Part shown: positions 1 through 7,240 of the stretch, one piece after another | Position numbering within the stretch: the first letter of the stretch is position 1 | Layout: every line of letters begins with the position of its first letter | Origin: Pseudomonadota bacterium | GTDB lineage: Bacteria; Bdellovibrionota_B; Oligoflexia; Oligoflexales; CAIYRB01 | DNA length: 56,428 nucleotides | Direction of reading: 5' to 3' | Assembly (NCBI GenBank): GCA_026390435.1 | Contig: JAPLFY010000110.1 | Span: forward strand, 1-56,428 | Notes under the pieces: model-generated | What the model was told of the DNA's origin: nothing | What the model saw: the letters and a program-made list of their open reading frames with translations, nothing else | The model's database searches: none | Made by a program: the position numbers and the translations under genes

Positions 1-61
1 CAGGTCAGGTCAAATTTAGCTGGTAACGCGGCATACGATATATCGATTGAGCCAAAGTAAC

Positions 62-478
62 TTAGCTGATCTGCTCTGTCGGCGTTGCTGGCGATTTACA
101 TGCAGCCAATTGAGCTTCAAAAACGCGCAGAGAAATCGCAAAATCTTTGATAAAGAAGCCCAGCGCCGCAATCATCAGCGCCACGCTAAGAGAAAACAGC
201 GTCGGGACGACCACGGGAAGATCCAAGCTAAATAGCAGGCTCCCAAAGATCACGAAGATGGTTAAAGCGACGCAGAAGATACTCGCCGAGTTGAGGATGA
301 TGGTTAGTCTGAGCAGTCGCGCGCGGCGGTGTAGCACGCGCAATTCAGACCAATCTAGTTGTCCACGGTCCATGAGGACGCGCGCCCGATCAATGACTCG
401 TCCGAACCGTACTGACATTGAGGCTAGGAGAGTGCCGGCGCCCATGATCAAAAAAACCGGAGCGACGGAGGTTTGCAT
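62..478 (-). CDS. DUF2721 family membrane protein
   Basis: Small inner-membrane protein of the DUF2721 family, function unknown. Three hydrophobic segments are visible, with the family-typical charged stretch after the first one (RFGRVIDRARVL, then RVLHRRARLL). I start it at the ATG at 478 because family members begin just before the first membrane segment (APVFLIMGAG) and this gives 138 residues, close to the usual size. The frame is open back to a GTG at 589, which would overlap the upstream glutaredoxin by 56 bases; neither start has a strong ribosome-binding site. It is the last gene of the leftward operon that starts near 6650. Confidence 0.75.
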   Translation of the reverse strand: MQTSVAPVFLIMGAGTLLASMSVRFGRVIDRARVLMDRGQLDWSELRVLHRRARLLRLTIILNSASIFCVALTIFVIFGSLLFSLDLPVVVPTLFSLSVALMIAALGFFIKDFAISLRVFEAQLAACKSPATPTEQIS

Positions 479-533
479 GGCATGAGTGACATCTGTAACG
501 GAATGAAACACGGCTGGAACTCGCTGAAAAAAA

Positions 534-896
534 CTATTTAGATAAAAGACTACCCGCTGCCAGACGCTTCTCCGTGTCTTGGTAGCCACCGATTAACACG
601 CCGTTCACAAACACTTGGGGGAATGTTGGCCAGCCGCTCCACAATTTAATGGCCAAGCGTTTTTGCCACTGTGAGGTATACCCACCGTATTCAATGTAGT
701 GAAAGGAAACGTTTGCCTTCGTCAGTGCGGCGCGAACCTTGCGTACAAAAGGATTGGATGCCATGCCTACCACTACAACCTTATGTTCCTGAACAGCTTT
801 GCTTACTTCGGCAACGGCATCTGGATAAAACGCAGCGATTGCTGCACCCGCCTCGGGGCTAATTTTGTCTTTGGGTAGCGGTTCGCGTGTAGCCAT
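534..896 (-). CDS. Cysteine-free glutaredoxin-like protein
   Basis: A 120-residue thioredoxin-fold protein of the monothiol glutaredoxin type. The second half carries the family signature WPTFPQVFVNG (cis-proline loop) followed by the glutathione-contact GGYQD. The active-site position, normally CPYC or CGFS after the first strand (VVVVGMA), reads SNPFV, and the whole protein has no cysteine. It can therefore not do thiol-disulfide exchange or hold a [2Fe-2S] cluster through its own thiol; a binding or structural role is an inference. It sits 62 bases downstream of the ABC exporter in the same orientation. Fold assignment is confident, function is not. Confidence 0.85.
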   Translation of the reverse strand: MATREPLPKDKISPEAGAAIAAFYPDAVAEVSKAVQEHKVVVVGMASNPFVRKVRAALTKANVSFHYIEYGGYTSQWQKRLAIKLWSGWPTFPQVFVNGVLIGGYQDTEKRLAAGSLLSK

Positions 897-958
897 TGGG
901 GAATCGCCTTTTCTTTTAATACTGATACCGCGCGCCTATCGTGCTGCGGTTCCGAGGT

Positions 959-2716
959 TCAGTGTGCCATCTGCTTCTCGACTAGGTGAAAGTAAACCCC
1001 TTGCTTATCCTGGATGAGTTCATCGTGAGTCCCTTTTTGCACGATGCGTCCATGGGCGAGCACGACCACTTGATCTGCGTACCTCACCGTCGATAGGCGA
1101 TGCGCAATCACGAGCACAGTACGCCCACGCATCAAGCGTTGCAAGGCCTCCTGTACCAAAGACTCACTCTCAGCATCAAGTGCACTAGTAGCCTCGTCTA
1201 GGATCAGAATCTTTGGGTCTTTTAACATCGCTCGTGCAATCGCAATGCGCTGGCGCTGCCCTCCAGAAAGTTGCACGCCCCTTTCTCCAACGAGAGTGTC
1301 GTAGCCGCTCGGAAACCGCTGAATGAACTCCTCTGCGTGTGCCGATAAAGCTGCCGACTTGATGTCTTCGAACGATGCATCTGGGCGCCCATAAGCGATG
1401 TTGTCGCGGATGCTGGTCGACATTAATATTGGCTCCTGAGCCACTGTGCCGATAGAGCGCCGCAGGCTTGAGCCAGAAAGTTTAGTTAGATTTTGGCTGT
1501 CTAGGGTAACGGCACCACCTAATGGGTCATAAAAGCGCTGCAGTAAGCCTGCAATAGTCGATTTTCCGCTACCGGAAGCGCCAACCAGGGCAACTACTTT
1601 TCCCGGACGGATATCCAGGTCGATATCTTGCAGGACTGGTACGTCGGGACGAGTCGGGTAGGCGAAGCTAACATGTCTAAATTGAATATCACCATCGACC
1701 TGAGTCAGCGTCTGCCCGTCTTCGTTTGGCAAACTTGGCACGCGGTCGAGTATTTGAAAAATGCGCCCCGCCGCGCCTGTCGCACTCATAAAATCGGTCC
1801 ATAGACTGCCTAAGGTTCCGGCGCTTACAGCGACGGTCACCGTGTAAAGAATGTAAGCCGACATCGTCCCAATGGTTAGCTCGCCAACTACAACCTGCCT
1901 AGCTCCGTACCATAGGACAGCGGCTATGGCAGTCAGGCCCCAAAGAGAGATGAGTCCCATAAATTTACCGATTTTTCTGATCCGTCCGCGTGCTAATTCC
2001 AATGCATGATCTAATGCTAGCGAAAATCTGTTGTTTTCGGTGTGTTCCGCCGCAAAGGAGCGGACCGTGCGAATGTTAGTCAGGGTTTCGTCAGCGACGG
2101 CACTGGCAACTCCAAGTGCCTCCTGGACCTGCCGCGAGGTGCCACGAATTTGTCCACCGAATTTGGCGACAACCACTGCTGCTGGTGGTAGTGCAGCCAA
2201 AAGCACCAGCGTCAGCTTGGGTGCTGTAATCACCATTAACACTAGACCACCAATAGTGGAGGCGAGATTTCGCAGTAGCATCGAAATGTTCACGCTCAGT
2301 GCATTTTGCAAAACACTAGCATCTGTCGTCAGGCGACTAAGAAGATCGCCAGTCATTTGACTGTCAAAAAAACCGATTTCCTGGCGTAGTAGCGACTGAA
2401 ATAGCTGGGCCTTGATCGCCCGCACTGTGCGTTCGCCAGAATAGGTGAAAAGGTAATAACGTGCCGCGGAGGTAATCGCCGTGGTGATAAGGATAGCCAT
2501 CATCGCGAGACCGATGCGATCTATGCTTGCAACATCGCCGTGATTTAGAGCTTGATCTAGAGCCTCTCGTACTGCTTGCGGAAAAATCAATGTGAGTGAT
2601 GATGAGATAACCAAACACACGGTGCCCCAGATTAGGCGCCGCCGTTCCGGTTTAGCGAACTTGAGTAGTTTACTGAGGGCAGTGAAACGGCCTAGGTTCG
2701 CAAGATCGTCATTCAC
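959..2716 (-). CDS. MsbA-type ABC exporter (fused permease and ATPase)
   Basis: A 585-residue half-transporter: six membrane segments in about residues 25-320 and a nucleotide-binding domain from about 345. Walker A is GASGSGKST (about residue 380), the signature is LSGGQRQR, Walker B is ILILDEATSALD, and the switch histidine is in IAHRLSTV. Such proteins act as homodimers exporting lipids, drugs or peptides across the inner membrane. The GTG start has AGGA 7 bases upstream. It lies 25 bases after the dikinase gene, so an export role for a product of this operon is plausible but not shown. Substrate cannot be read from sequence. Confidence 0.93.
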   Translation of the reverse strand: MNDDLANLGRFTALSKLLKFAKPERRRLIWGTVCLVISSSLTLIFPQAVREALDQALNHGDVASIDRIGLAMMAILITTAITSAARYYLFTYSGERTVRAIKAQLFQSLLRQEIGFFDSQMTGDLLSRLTTDASVLQNALSVNISMLLRNLASTIGGLVLMVITAPKLTLVLLAALPPAAVVVAKFGGQIRGTSRQVQEALGVASAVADETLTNIRTVRSFAAEHTENNRFSLALDHALELARGRIRKIGKFMGLISLWGLTAIAAVLWYGARQVVVGELTIGTMSAYILYTVTVAVSAGTLGSLWTDFMSATGAAGRIFQILDRVPSLPNEDGQTLTQVDGDIQFRHVSFAYPTRPDVPVLQDIDLDIRPGKVVALVGASGSGKSTIAGLLQRFYDPLGGAVTLDSQNLTKLSGSSLRRSIGTVAQEPILMSTSIRDNIAYGRPDASFEDIKSAALSAHAEEFIQRFPSGYDTLVGERGVQLSGGQRQRIAIARAMLKDPKILILDEATSALDAESESLVQEALQRLMRGRTVLVIAHRLSTVRYADQVVVLAHGRIVQKGTHDELIQDKQGVYFHLVEKQMAH

Positions 2717-2741
2717 AGTTTATCCTGTCGTCAGAAAGACA

Positions 2742-5444
2742 TTAGCTAAGTGAGGGGGTCGGCTCTATAGCCTCCGGTACTATACGCACTTCACCGGCAC
2801 CCGCATCAACGATCAGGTGTTGTCCGGAGCGGATGCTCGATGTTAGGCCCGAGACGCCAATAATCGTCGGTAGTCCAAGCTCCCGTGCCACGACAGCGGA
2901 GTGGGATAGCAGGCTGCCCCTTTCCACAACCAAGGCGGAACAAACGGGATAGAGGGTGACCCAGCCTGGATCCGTGCGCTCTGCCACAAGTATCTCGCGG
3001 TTGACTACTTTTGCTTCGGTAAAAGTACGTGCTACTAGGGCTTTTCCCTCGACCCTCCCAGGGTAACAGGAGGTGCCCACAAGGATGTTGGTGTCTGTGA
3101 CGCCTTGGGTTTGCGGCTGTTGGTGGAGCGCGGAATAAATACTCGTTAGACCTGGGAGGCCCCTGCTGACTATTCGTTCTGCCGGTGCCGGAGTCTGATC
3201 GTAGGTCACATATTCGGTGCTTCTTAGATGAATCATGCCCTTAAGATCAAGGCTCACAGCTTTGCCGTGGACCAGATTTTCAAGTTCGTCAACAGTGAGC
3301 CAGAAGATATCTTTCGGACTGGAGATTAGGTTGAGTTTTGTCAGATGCTGGCCCATGGCTCTAAAGATTCGCCGTGGTACTCCGTAGGTGCGAGAGCGGA
3401 GCAAGCGGAGGCTTTCCCTGTCCGCTATTGCAGCACTGCACTGCTTGACGAGCCAACGCATAATCCAGCGCCGCATGCCGCTCATGGCCGCGATCAATAG
3501 TTCCGCCTCCTTGCGGCGGTCGTTTTTGTCATCGCGCCGCGTTTCCGTGGTCTGAAGGGGTGCGCTTAGATAAGTTTTTAGCAAAACAAAAATAGGACTG
3601 GCGTCGTAGGTCAAATCCTCTGTCTCTAGTTTTGCCTCGTCGGCACATCTGCAGCCATACTCGCGCAGATATTCGTCAACCTCTTTGCACAGAGCGCGCA
3701 GCTCGTAGGATTCGCGCAATTTGCTGATGGCCTCCTCTGGCCGGACCTGCAGTAACCAGTCGCGGCCGGGTAATGATCCTTCCCGGATTCGCTGGGCTAG
3801 TTGCATTAGAATGCGGGCTGGTGCAGCTGACACGAGCTCTGCTTCTTGGCCAAGAAGATCGTTAAAAATTTGCTTGTCGTTCGGTAACCAAGTCTCTGTG
3901 GTCTTTTTCAAAATGCCAAAAGACAGCATACAGCGCGTGTCATTTAGTATCGGAGCCTGCCAATGCAGGACCAGATCGTTGTAGGCACGCTGATACGCCT
4001 GTAGTTGGTCCTTTAAACTCATTTTTGAATAGTCGGCTTCCATGGCAGCGTCGCAGACTTTCACGACCCGTTGACGGAAGTCCTCAATACTTTTTTGCAG
4101 AGTCGCAAGGCGGTAGATTGCCGTGCCGATCAGAAATATTTTACGCTTCAAACTTGGTTTATAGCCGGGACCGGTGGAGTCAAAAAACTTGTCTGCTTGA
4201 TCGCCGAGGCTCTCTTTTACCCCCATCATTGTTTCCATAAAGCTGGAACTAGATTTGGCATTGGGTAGCAGATAGAGCATCTTGTACCAGTTTAGCAAAT
4301 TGTAATAGACACGGCCGCGGACTAGGCCCAGCATATTGCCAAATAAGCTATCATTCGCGTGGATAGTGGCCTCAGGTACTCCCATGATCCGACAAAAATC
4401 AATATAAACTTGTTTATATGACCGTGTAGCATGGCTAAATGTTAGCGGCATCACTGTGCCAGAAAAACTCTCGACAATATTGGCATTGTCCCAGATAATT
4501 CGTTCGTCGCCGGCAATTTTCGTGGAGAATGCCGAATTACTCGGTAGACTTGCAATGGGTCTGGCTTGAAGTAGTAACAAAGTTCCATTCGCGACACACC
4601 ACTCAAGATCTAGCGGGTGACCCATGGACTGCTCGATCGCCAAAGATGCTCGGGCTATCTCCTGCACCTGCGTGTGGCTAAGAGTTGCGGCAGTTGCTTT
4701 TGTCTCCGGTACTTCAACCTTTTGGGTGCCGCCTCCGATGCCTCTGCGGTAGCTGGACGTTTTGTTTGATACTTTACTCACCACAGTAAAATCGTGGCGA
4801 TGTACTTCGAAGTGATCCGGTTCTAAGTCACCGTTCACCAGACCTTCACCAACACCTAGCACTGCATCAATAAGTAACCAATCATGAGTTTTTCCCGGCA
4901 GAGGGCTGCGGCTAAAAGCCACTCCAGATACATCGGGATCGATCATCTCTTGAATAATGATTGCCATGCGACAGTCGATATTTGAGAGCTTTTTAAGCTG
5001 CAGGTAAGTATTTACCCTGGCGCTGTATGCAGAGATCCAGACAGCTTGAATTGCTGAGGTAATAGCATCCATGCCACTGACATAAAGTTGTGATTCGAAT
5101 AGGCCGGCGAAGCTGTGGTCTCTGTGATCCTCACCTATTGCACTTGAGCGTACGGCGAGGTCTTTGTTGATCAGGCCAGTAACCGTTAACGCTGAACATA
5201 TCTGAGATTTTAGCGCCTCAGGCCATTGACCACTACGCAGTGTGTCAAGAATCACCTTCCTATCCGACCCGGGACTCACGCCATTAGCAATGAGAAAGTT
5301 GTCGCGCCACTCAGCGGCAAGGCAGATAAAGCGAGGGATCTTGAAGCCTAAATCAGTGAGTCTGGCTAGGCCTAAAGCTTTTCCCCCAACATTTTGGCCT
5401 GCTAGCAAAATATCGCGACTGCTCTTTAATACGGTCGATTTCAT
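2742..5444 (-). CDS. PEP-synthase-like dikinase (PigC / rifampin phosphotransferase architecture)
   Basis: A 900-residue protein with an N-terminal PEP/pyruvate-binding ATP-grasp domain (residues 1-300: GGKALGLARL, AVRSSAIGED, closing motif LLLQARPI) and a C-terminal swivelling phosphohistidine domain (about 800-890; LLSHSAVVARELGLP, histidine near 847). It lacks the PEP-binding TIM barrel of true PEP synthase, and the 500-residue middle is unlike PpsA. This layout is shared by rifampin phosphotransferase and by ATP-dependent condensing enzymes such as PigC of prodigiosin synthesis, so it probably phosphorylates or condenses a small molecule; which one is unknown. ATG start with AGGA 8 bases upstream; in operon with the DUF3419 gene (40-base gap). 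A true ppsA is present elsewhere in the window at 23967. Confidence 0.85.
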   Translation of the reverse strand: MKSTVLKSSRDILLAGQNVGGKALGLARLTDLGFKIPRFICLAAEWRDNFLIANGVSPGSDRKVILDTLRSGQWPEALKSQICSALTVTGLINKDLAVRSSAIGEDHRDHSFAGLFESQLYVSGMDAITSAIQAVWISAYSARVNTYLQLKKLSNIDCRMAIIIQEMIDPDVSGVAFSRSPLPGKTHDWLLIDAVLGVGEGLVNGDLEPDHFEVHRHDFTVVSKVSNKTSSYRRGIGGGTQKVEVPETKATAATLSHTQVQEIARASLAIEQSMGHPLDLEWCVANGTLLLLQARPIASLPSNSAFSTKIAGDERIIWDNANIVESFSGTVMPLTFSHATRSYKQVYIDFCRIMGVPEATIHANDSLFGNMLGLVRGRVYYNLLNWYKMLYLLPNAKSSSSFMETMMGVKESLGDQADKFFDSTGPGYKPSLKRKIFLIGTAIYRLATLQKSIEDFRQRVVKVCDAAMEADYSKMSLKDQLQAYQRAYNDLVLHWQAPILNDTRCMLSFGILKKTTETWLPNDKQIFNDLLGQEAELVSAAPARILMQLAQRIREGSLPGRDWLLQVRPEEAISKLRESYELRALCKEVDEYLREYGCRCADEAKLETEDLTYDASPIFVLLKTYLSAPLQTTETRRDDKNDRRKEAELLIAAMSGMRRWIMRWLVKQCSAAIADRESLRLLRSRTYGVPRRIFRAMGQHLTKLNLISSPKDIFWLTVDELENLVHGKAVSLDLKGMIHLRSTEYVTYDQTPAPAERIVSRGLPGLTSIYSALHQQPQTQGVTDTNILVGTSCYPGRVEGKALVARTFTEAKVVNREILVAERTDPGWVTLYPVCSALVVERGSLLSHSAVVARELGLPTIIGVSGLTSSIRSGQHLIVDAGAGEVRIVPEAIEPTPSLS

Positions 5445-5484
5445 TAAGGTATCCTAGTCTAAAGAGATAGAAATAGCGCCAGCG

Positions 5485-6630
5485 TCAGCATGGGTAGCGA
5501 TTATTAGTCCGTCCTTCAACCTTCTGAAATACACCGATTTTATAAATGCAGGTGATCTCGCTGCTGATAACCTTTTCGTATTTTATTGTGACATCTTCTA
5601 ACTCATCTAATTGAGTGGTTGGGGGACAGAAACGAAAATATCGCGCCACCGCGAGGCCGCCTGTCGCCATGCCCACATTCAGCTTTTGCATGATGTTAGG
5701 GGCGGACGTAGCTGATCCAGAGTAAGAAGGAGTGTCAGAAAGTGACACGAAGTTGGCAATACTGGGATTTTTTTCGAGGAACTCGTAAAGATCGGATTGT
5801 ACATAGCTAATGGCGCAGGATTTGATACCCCGTTGAATCTCTGAATAATGCAAATTAGAGCACTCGAGTGGGAGAGCCTCATCGTTTTCAAGTCGGCCAC
5901 GCAGCAGGATTTTCAAAAAAAAGTTCTCTCGGGCTAAGCTCACTCTCAGCGTTGAGGCAAGCCTGTCGTTAAAGTAGCAGTAATCACTTTTCGCGAGATT
6001 TAATTGTGGCAATTGATTGCCGTAAATAAGGCGATTAAATACATACGATTGACCGATCAGGGCCACTGCTAGTCGCCAGCGCCAGCGTGGAAATTTGTCT
6101 GCGAGATATTGCCTCTGCTCATCCATAGTGCGGCAGTGAAAAATAGCCAGTCCACTTGGCCCGATGATTCGTGCAGCAAATCGAGCTAATTTGCCGAATG
6201 CCTGCTCCCAGCGCCCTAAGTAAATAATGGGGCCCCAATTGGAACGACTGAATAATTCCGCTAAGCTAATTTTGGTATCGGTTGATAGGTTGAGGCGACC
6301 AAATACCTCTTGCCGTTCCTCAGCGCTAAAAGGCTGAGAACCGTAGCCAAAAAACCTGCGATAATCGTCTAGGCCTAAGGTTTTGGCGGCCTCGATTCTA
6401 AGTTCTGTCAGATGGAGTTGCTGTGGTGAAACGTCCACGCACACCAGAGACTTAGGTGCTTTTGCAAATAAAGGTAGAACTCTCGCCCCGCTGCCGGCTA
6501 CGCAGACGACGCAGTTAGCATCCCGTGGCAGGATACTTAGTTCCACCGCTGTGTCTTCATTGGCAAGGCTGTAATTCAGGACTGAGAAGTATTCCAATGA
6601 TTTTGGCCCCAAAGCAACAGAGCTCGGCAA
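5485..6630 (-). CDS. DUF3419 / BtaA-like AdoMet:3-amino-3-carboxypropyl transferase
   Basis: A 381-residue DUF3419 protein. The N-terminus shows the family hallmark LNYSLANEDTAVE followed by an AdoMet-binding glycine motif VAGSGARVLPL and the acidic strand VCVDVSPQQLHLTELR. BtaA, the characterised relative, moves the 3-amino-3-carboxypropyl group of AdoMet onto diacylglycerol on the way to betaine lipid; no BtaB-like N-methyltransferase is adjacent, so the acceptor here may differ. The annotated start is a TTG only about 20 bases after the predicted transcription start and has no clear ribosome-binding site; a TTG at residue 12 preceded by GGGG is an alternative. First gene of the leftward operon. 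Confidence 0.8.
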   Translation of the reverse strand: MPSSVALGPKSLEYFSVLNYSLANEDTAVELSILPRDANCVVCVAGSGARVLPLFAKAPKSLVCVDVSPQQLHLTELRIEAAKTLGLDDYRRFFGYGSQPFSAEERQEVFGRLNLSTDTKISLAELFSRSNWGPIIYLGRWEQAFGKLARFAARIIGPSGLAIFHCRTMDEQRQYLADKFPRWRWRLAVALIGQSYVFNRLIYGNQLPQLNLAKSDYCYFNDRLASTLRVSLARENFFLKILLRGRLENDEALPLECSNLHYSEIQRGIKSCAISYVQSDLYEFLEKNPSIANFVSLSDTPSYSGSATSAPNIMQKLNVGMATGGLAVARYFRFCPPTTQLDELEDVTIKYEKVISSEITCIYKIGVFQKVEGRTNNRYPC

Positions 6631-6656
6631 GCCGCGACTGCGTGCCGTTTGGATAT

Positions 6657-6685
6657 ATTATATAAACATGTCCGAATTAGTCTAA
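6657..6685 (-). promoter_or_regulatory. Sigma-70-type promoter for the DUF3419 operon
   Basis: On the minus strand TTAGAC and a perfect TATAAT are separated by 17 bases, ending about 27 bases before the TTG start at 6630. It would drive the DUF3419, dikinase, ABC exporter, glutaredoxin and DUF2721 genes. Confidence 0.6.
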
Positions 6686-6730
6686 GTTAGGCTTACTCTA
6701 GCACAGAGATTTATTGAATCCAAACGAGAT

Positions 6731-6758
6731 GAGACTGCCGACTAACGTCGGCAGTCTC
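6731..6758. repeat. Perfect 12-bp hairpin in the 6631-7048 intergenic region
   Basis: GAGACTGCCGAC and its exact complement are separated by the loop TAAC. There is no T-run on either side, so it is not a standard terminator. It lies upstream of the leftward operon promoter and upstream of the small lipoprotein gene. The rest of this 418-base gap holds the promoter at 6657-6685 and a weak sigma-54-like element, and nothing else I could recognise. Confidence 0.6.
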
Positions 6759-6953
6759 CGTCCATAAATAAACTAAACCTACGCTGTAAACCAACTGTAC
6801 GCTGTCAAATCCTTGGTGGATTCGGTGGGCGCTGGGCAGTCGGGTCAGTAGCCCTTCTAGATCTCAGGATACTGTTTATAACTATCTGAATTTATTGATT
6901 TACTTGCCATCCTGCCGCACTTGGCTCTGGCGTTAATCCGGGGCTGAATTTTT

Positions 6954-6969
6954 TGGCGCAATTTGTGCA
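6954..6969 (+). promoter_or_regulatory. Weak sigma-54-like element upstream of the small lipoprotein
   Basis: TGGCGCA-N4-GTGCA keeps the GG-N10-GC spacing but has GTGCA in place of TTGCA. It lies 80 bases upstream of the ATG at 7049. Weak match; listed because stronger copies occur before many genes further right. Confidence 0.25.
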
Positions 6970-7048
6970 TTGTTTACTTCAAAGCCAGCGCTTAAAATTG
7001 ATTCTTAACTAGTCCTAATTGTATTCATCTCCACCATAGAGGCACACC

Positions 7049-7225
7049 ATGCAAAATGTTCTGAGCATTAAATTGAAAAGAATCTGGATCATCACTGCCG
7101 TAGCCGGAGTTATGCTGTTGGCATCAGGATGTAGCACCACTGGCGGCGGTGGCGCCATGGGTGGTTTTTCAAACACTAGGGGAAGTTGTTTTGTCGCCGC
7201 TAGCGGCACGCCTTGGTGCCGCTGA
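7049..7225 (+). CDS. 58-residue lipoprotein
   Basis: A short gene: ATG with GAGG 7 bases upstream, then a basic, hydrophobic signal peptide (KLKRIWIITAVAGVMLL) ending in the lipobox LASGC at residue 28. The mature part is only about 30 residues: a glycine-rich run (TTGGGGAMGG) and a tail with two further cysteines, ending SGTPWCR. It would be attached to a membrane by the lipidated cysteine. Function unknown; the ribosome-binding site, signal peptide and lipobox together make it convincing. It is convergent with the ANL-UbiA fusion gene (15-base gap). Confidence 0.75.
   Translation: MQNVLSIKLKRIWIITAVAGVMLLASGCSTTGGGGAMGGFSNTRGSCFVAASGTPWCR
7203..7222. terminator. Hairpin at the end of the small lipoprotein gene
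   Basis: GCGGCAC-N6-GTGCCGC, a 7-bp stem over the last codons, overlapping a 12-base palindrome GCCGCTAGCGGC at 7197-7208. It sits between convergent genes and may limit read-through, but has no T-run, so termination is a guess. Confidence 0.3.
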
Positions 7226-7240
7226 ACTATTGGCGGAGTG

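Noticed and set aside
2742-5444. Annotating the dikinase as a second PEP synthase
   Set aside because: It has the ATP-grasp and phosphohistidine domains but not the C-terminal PEP-binding barrel found in the ppsA product at 23967.
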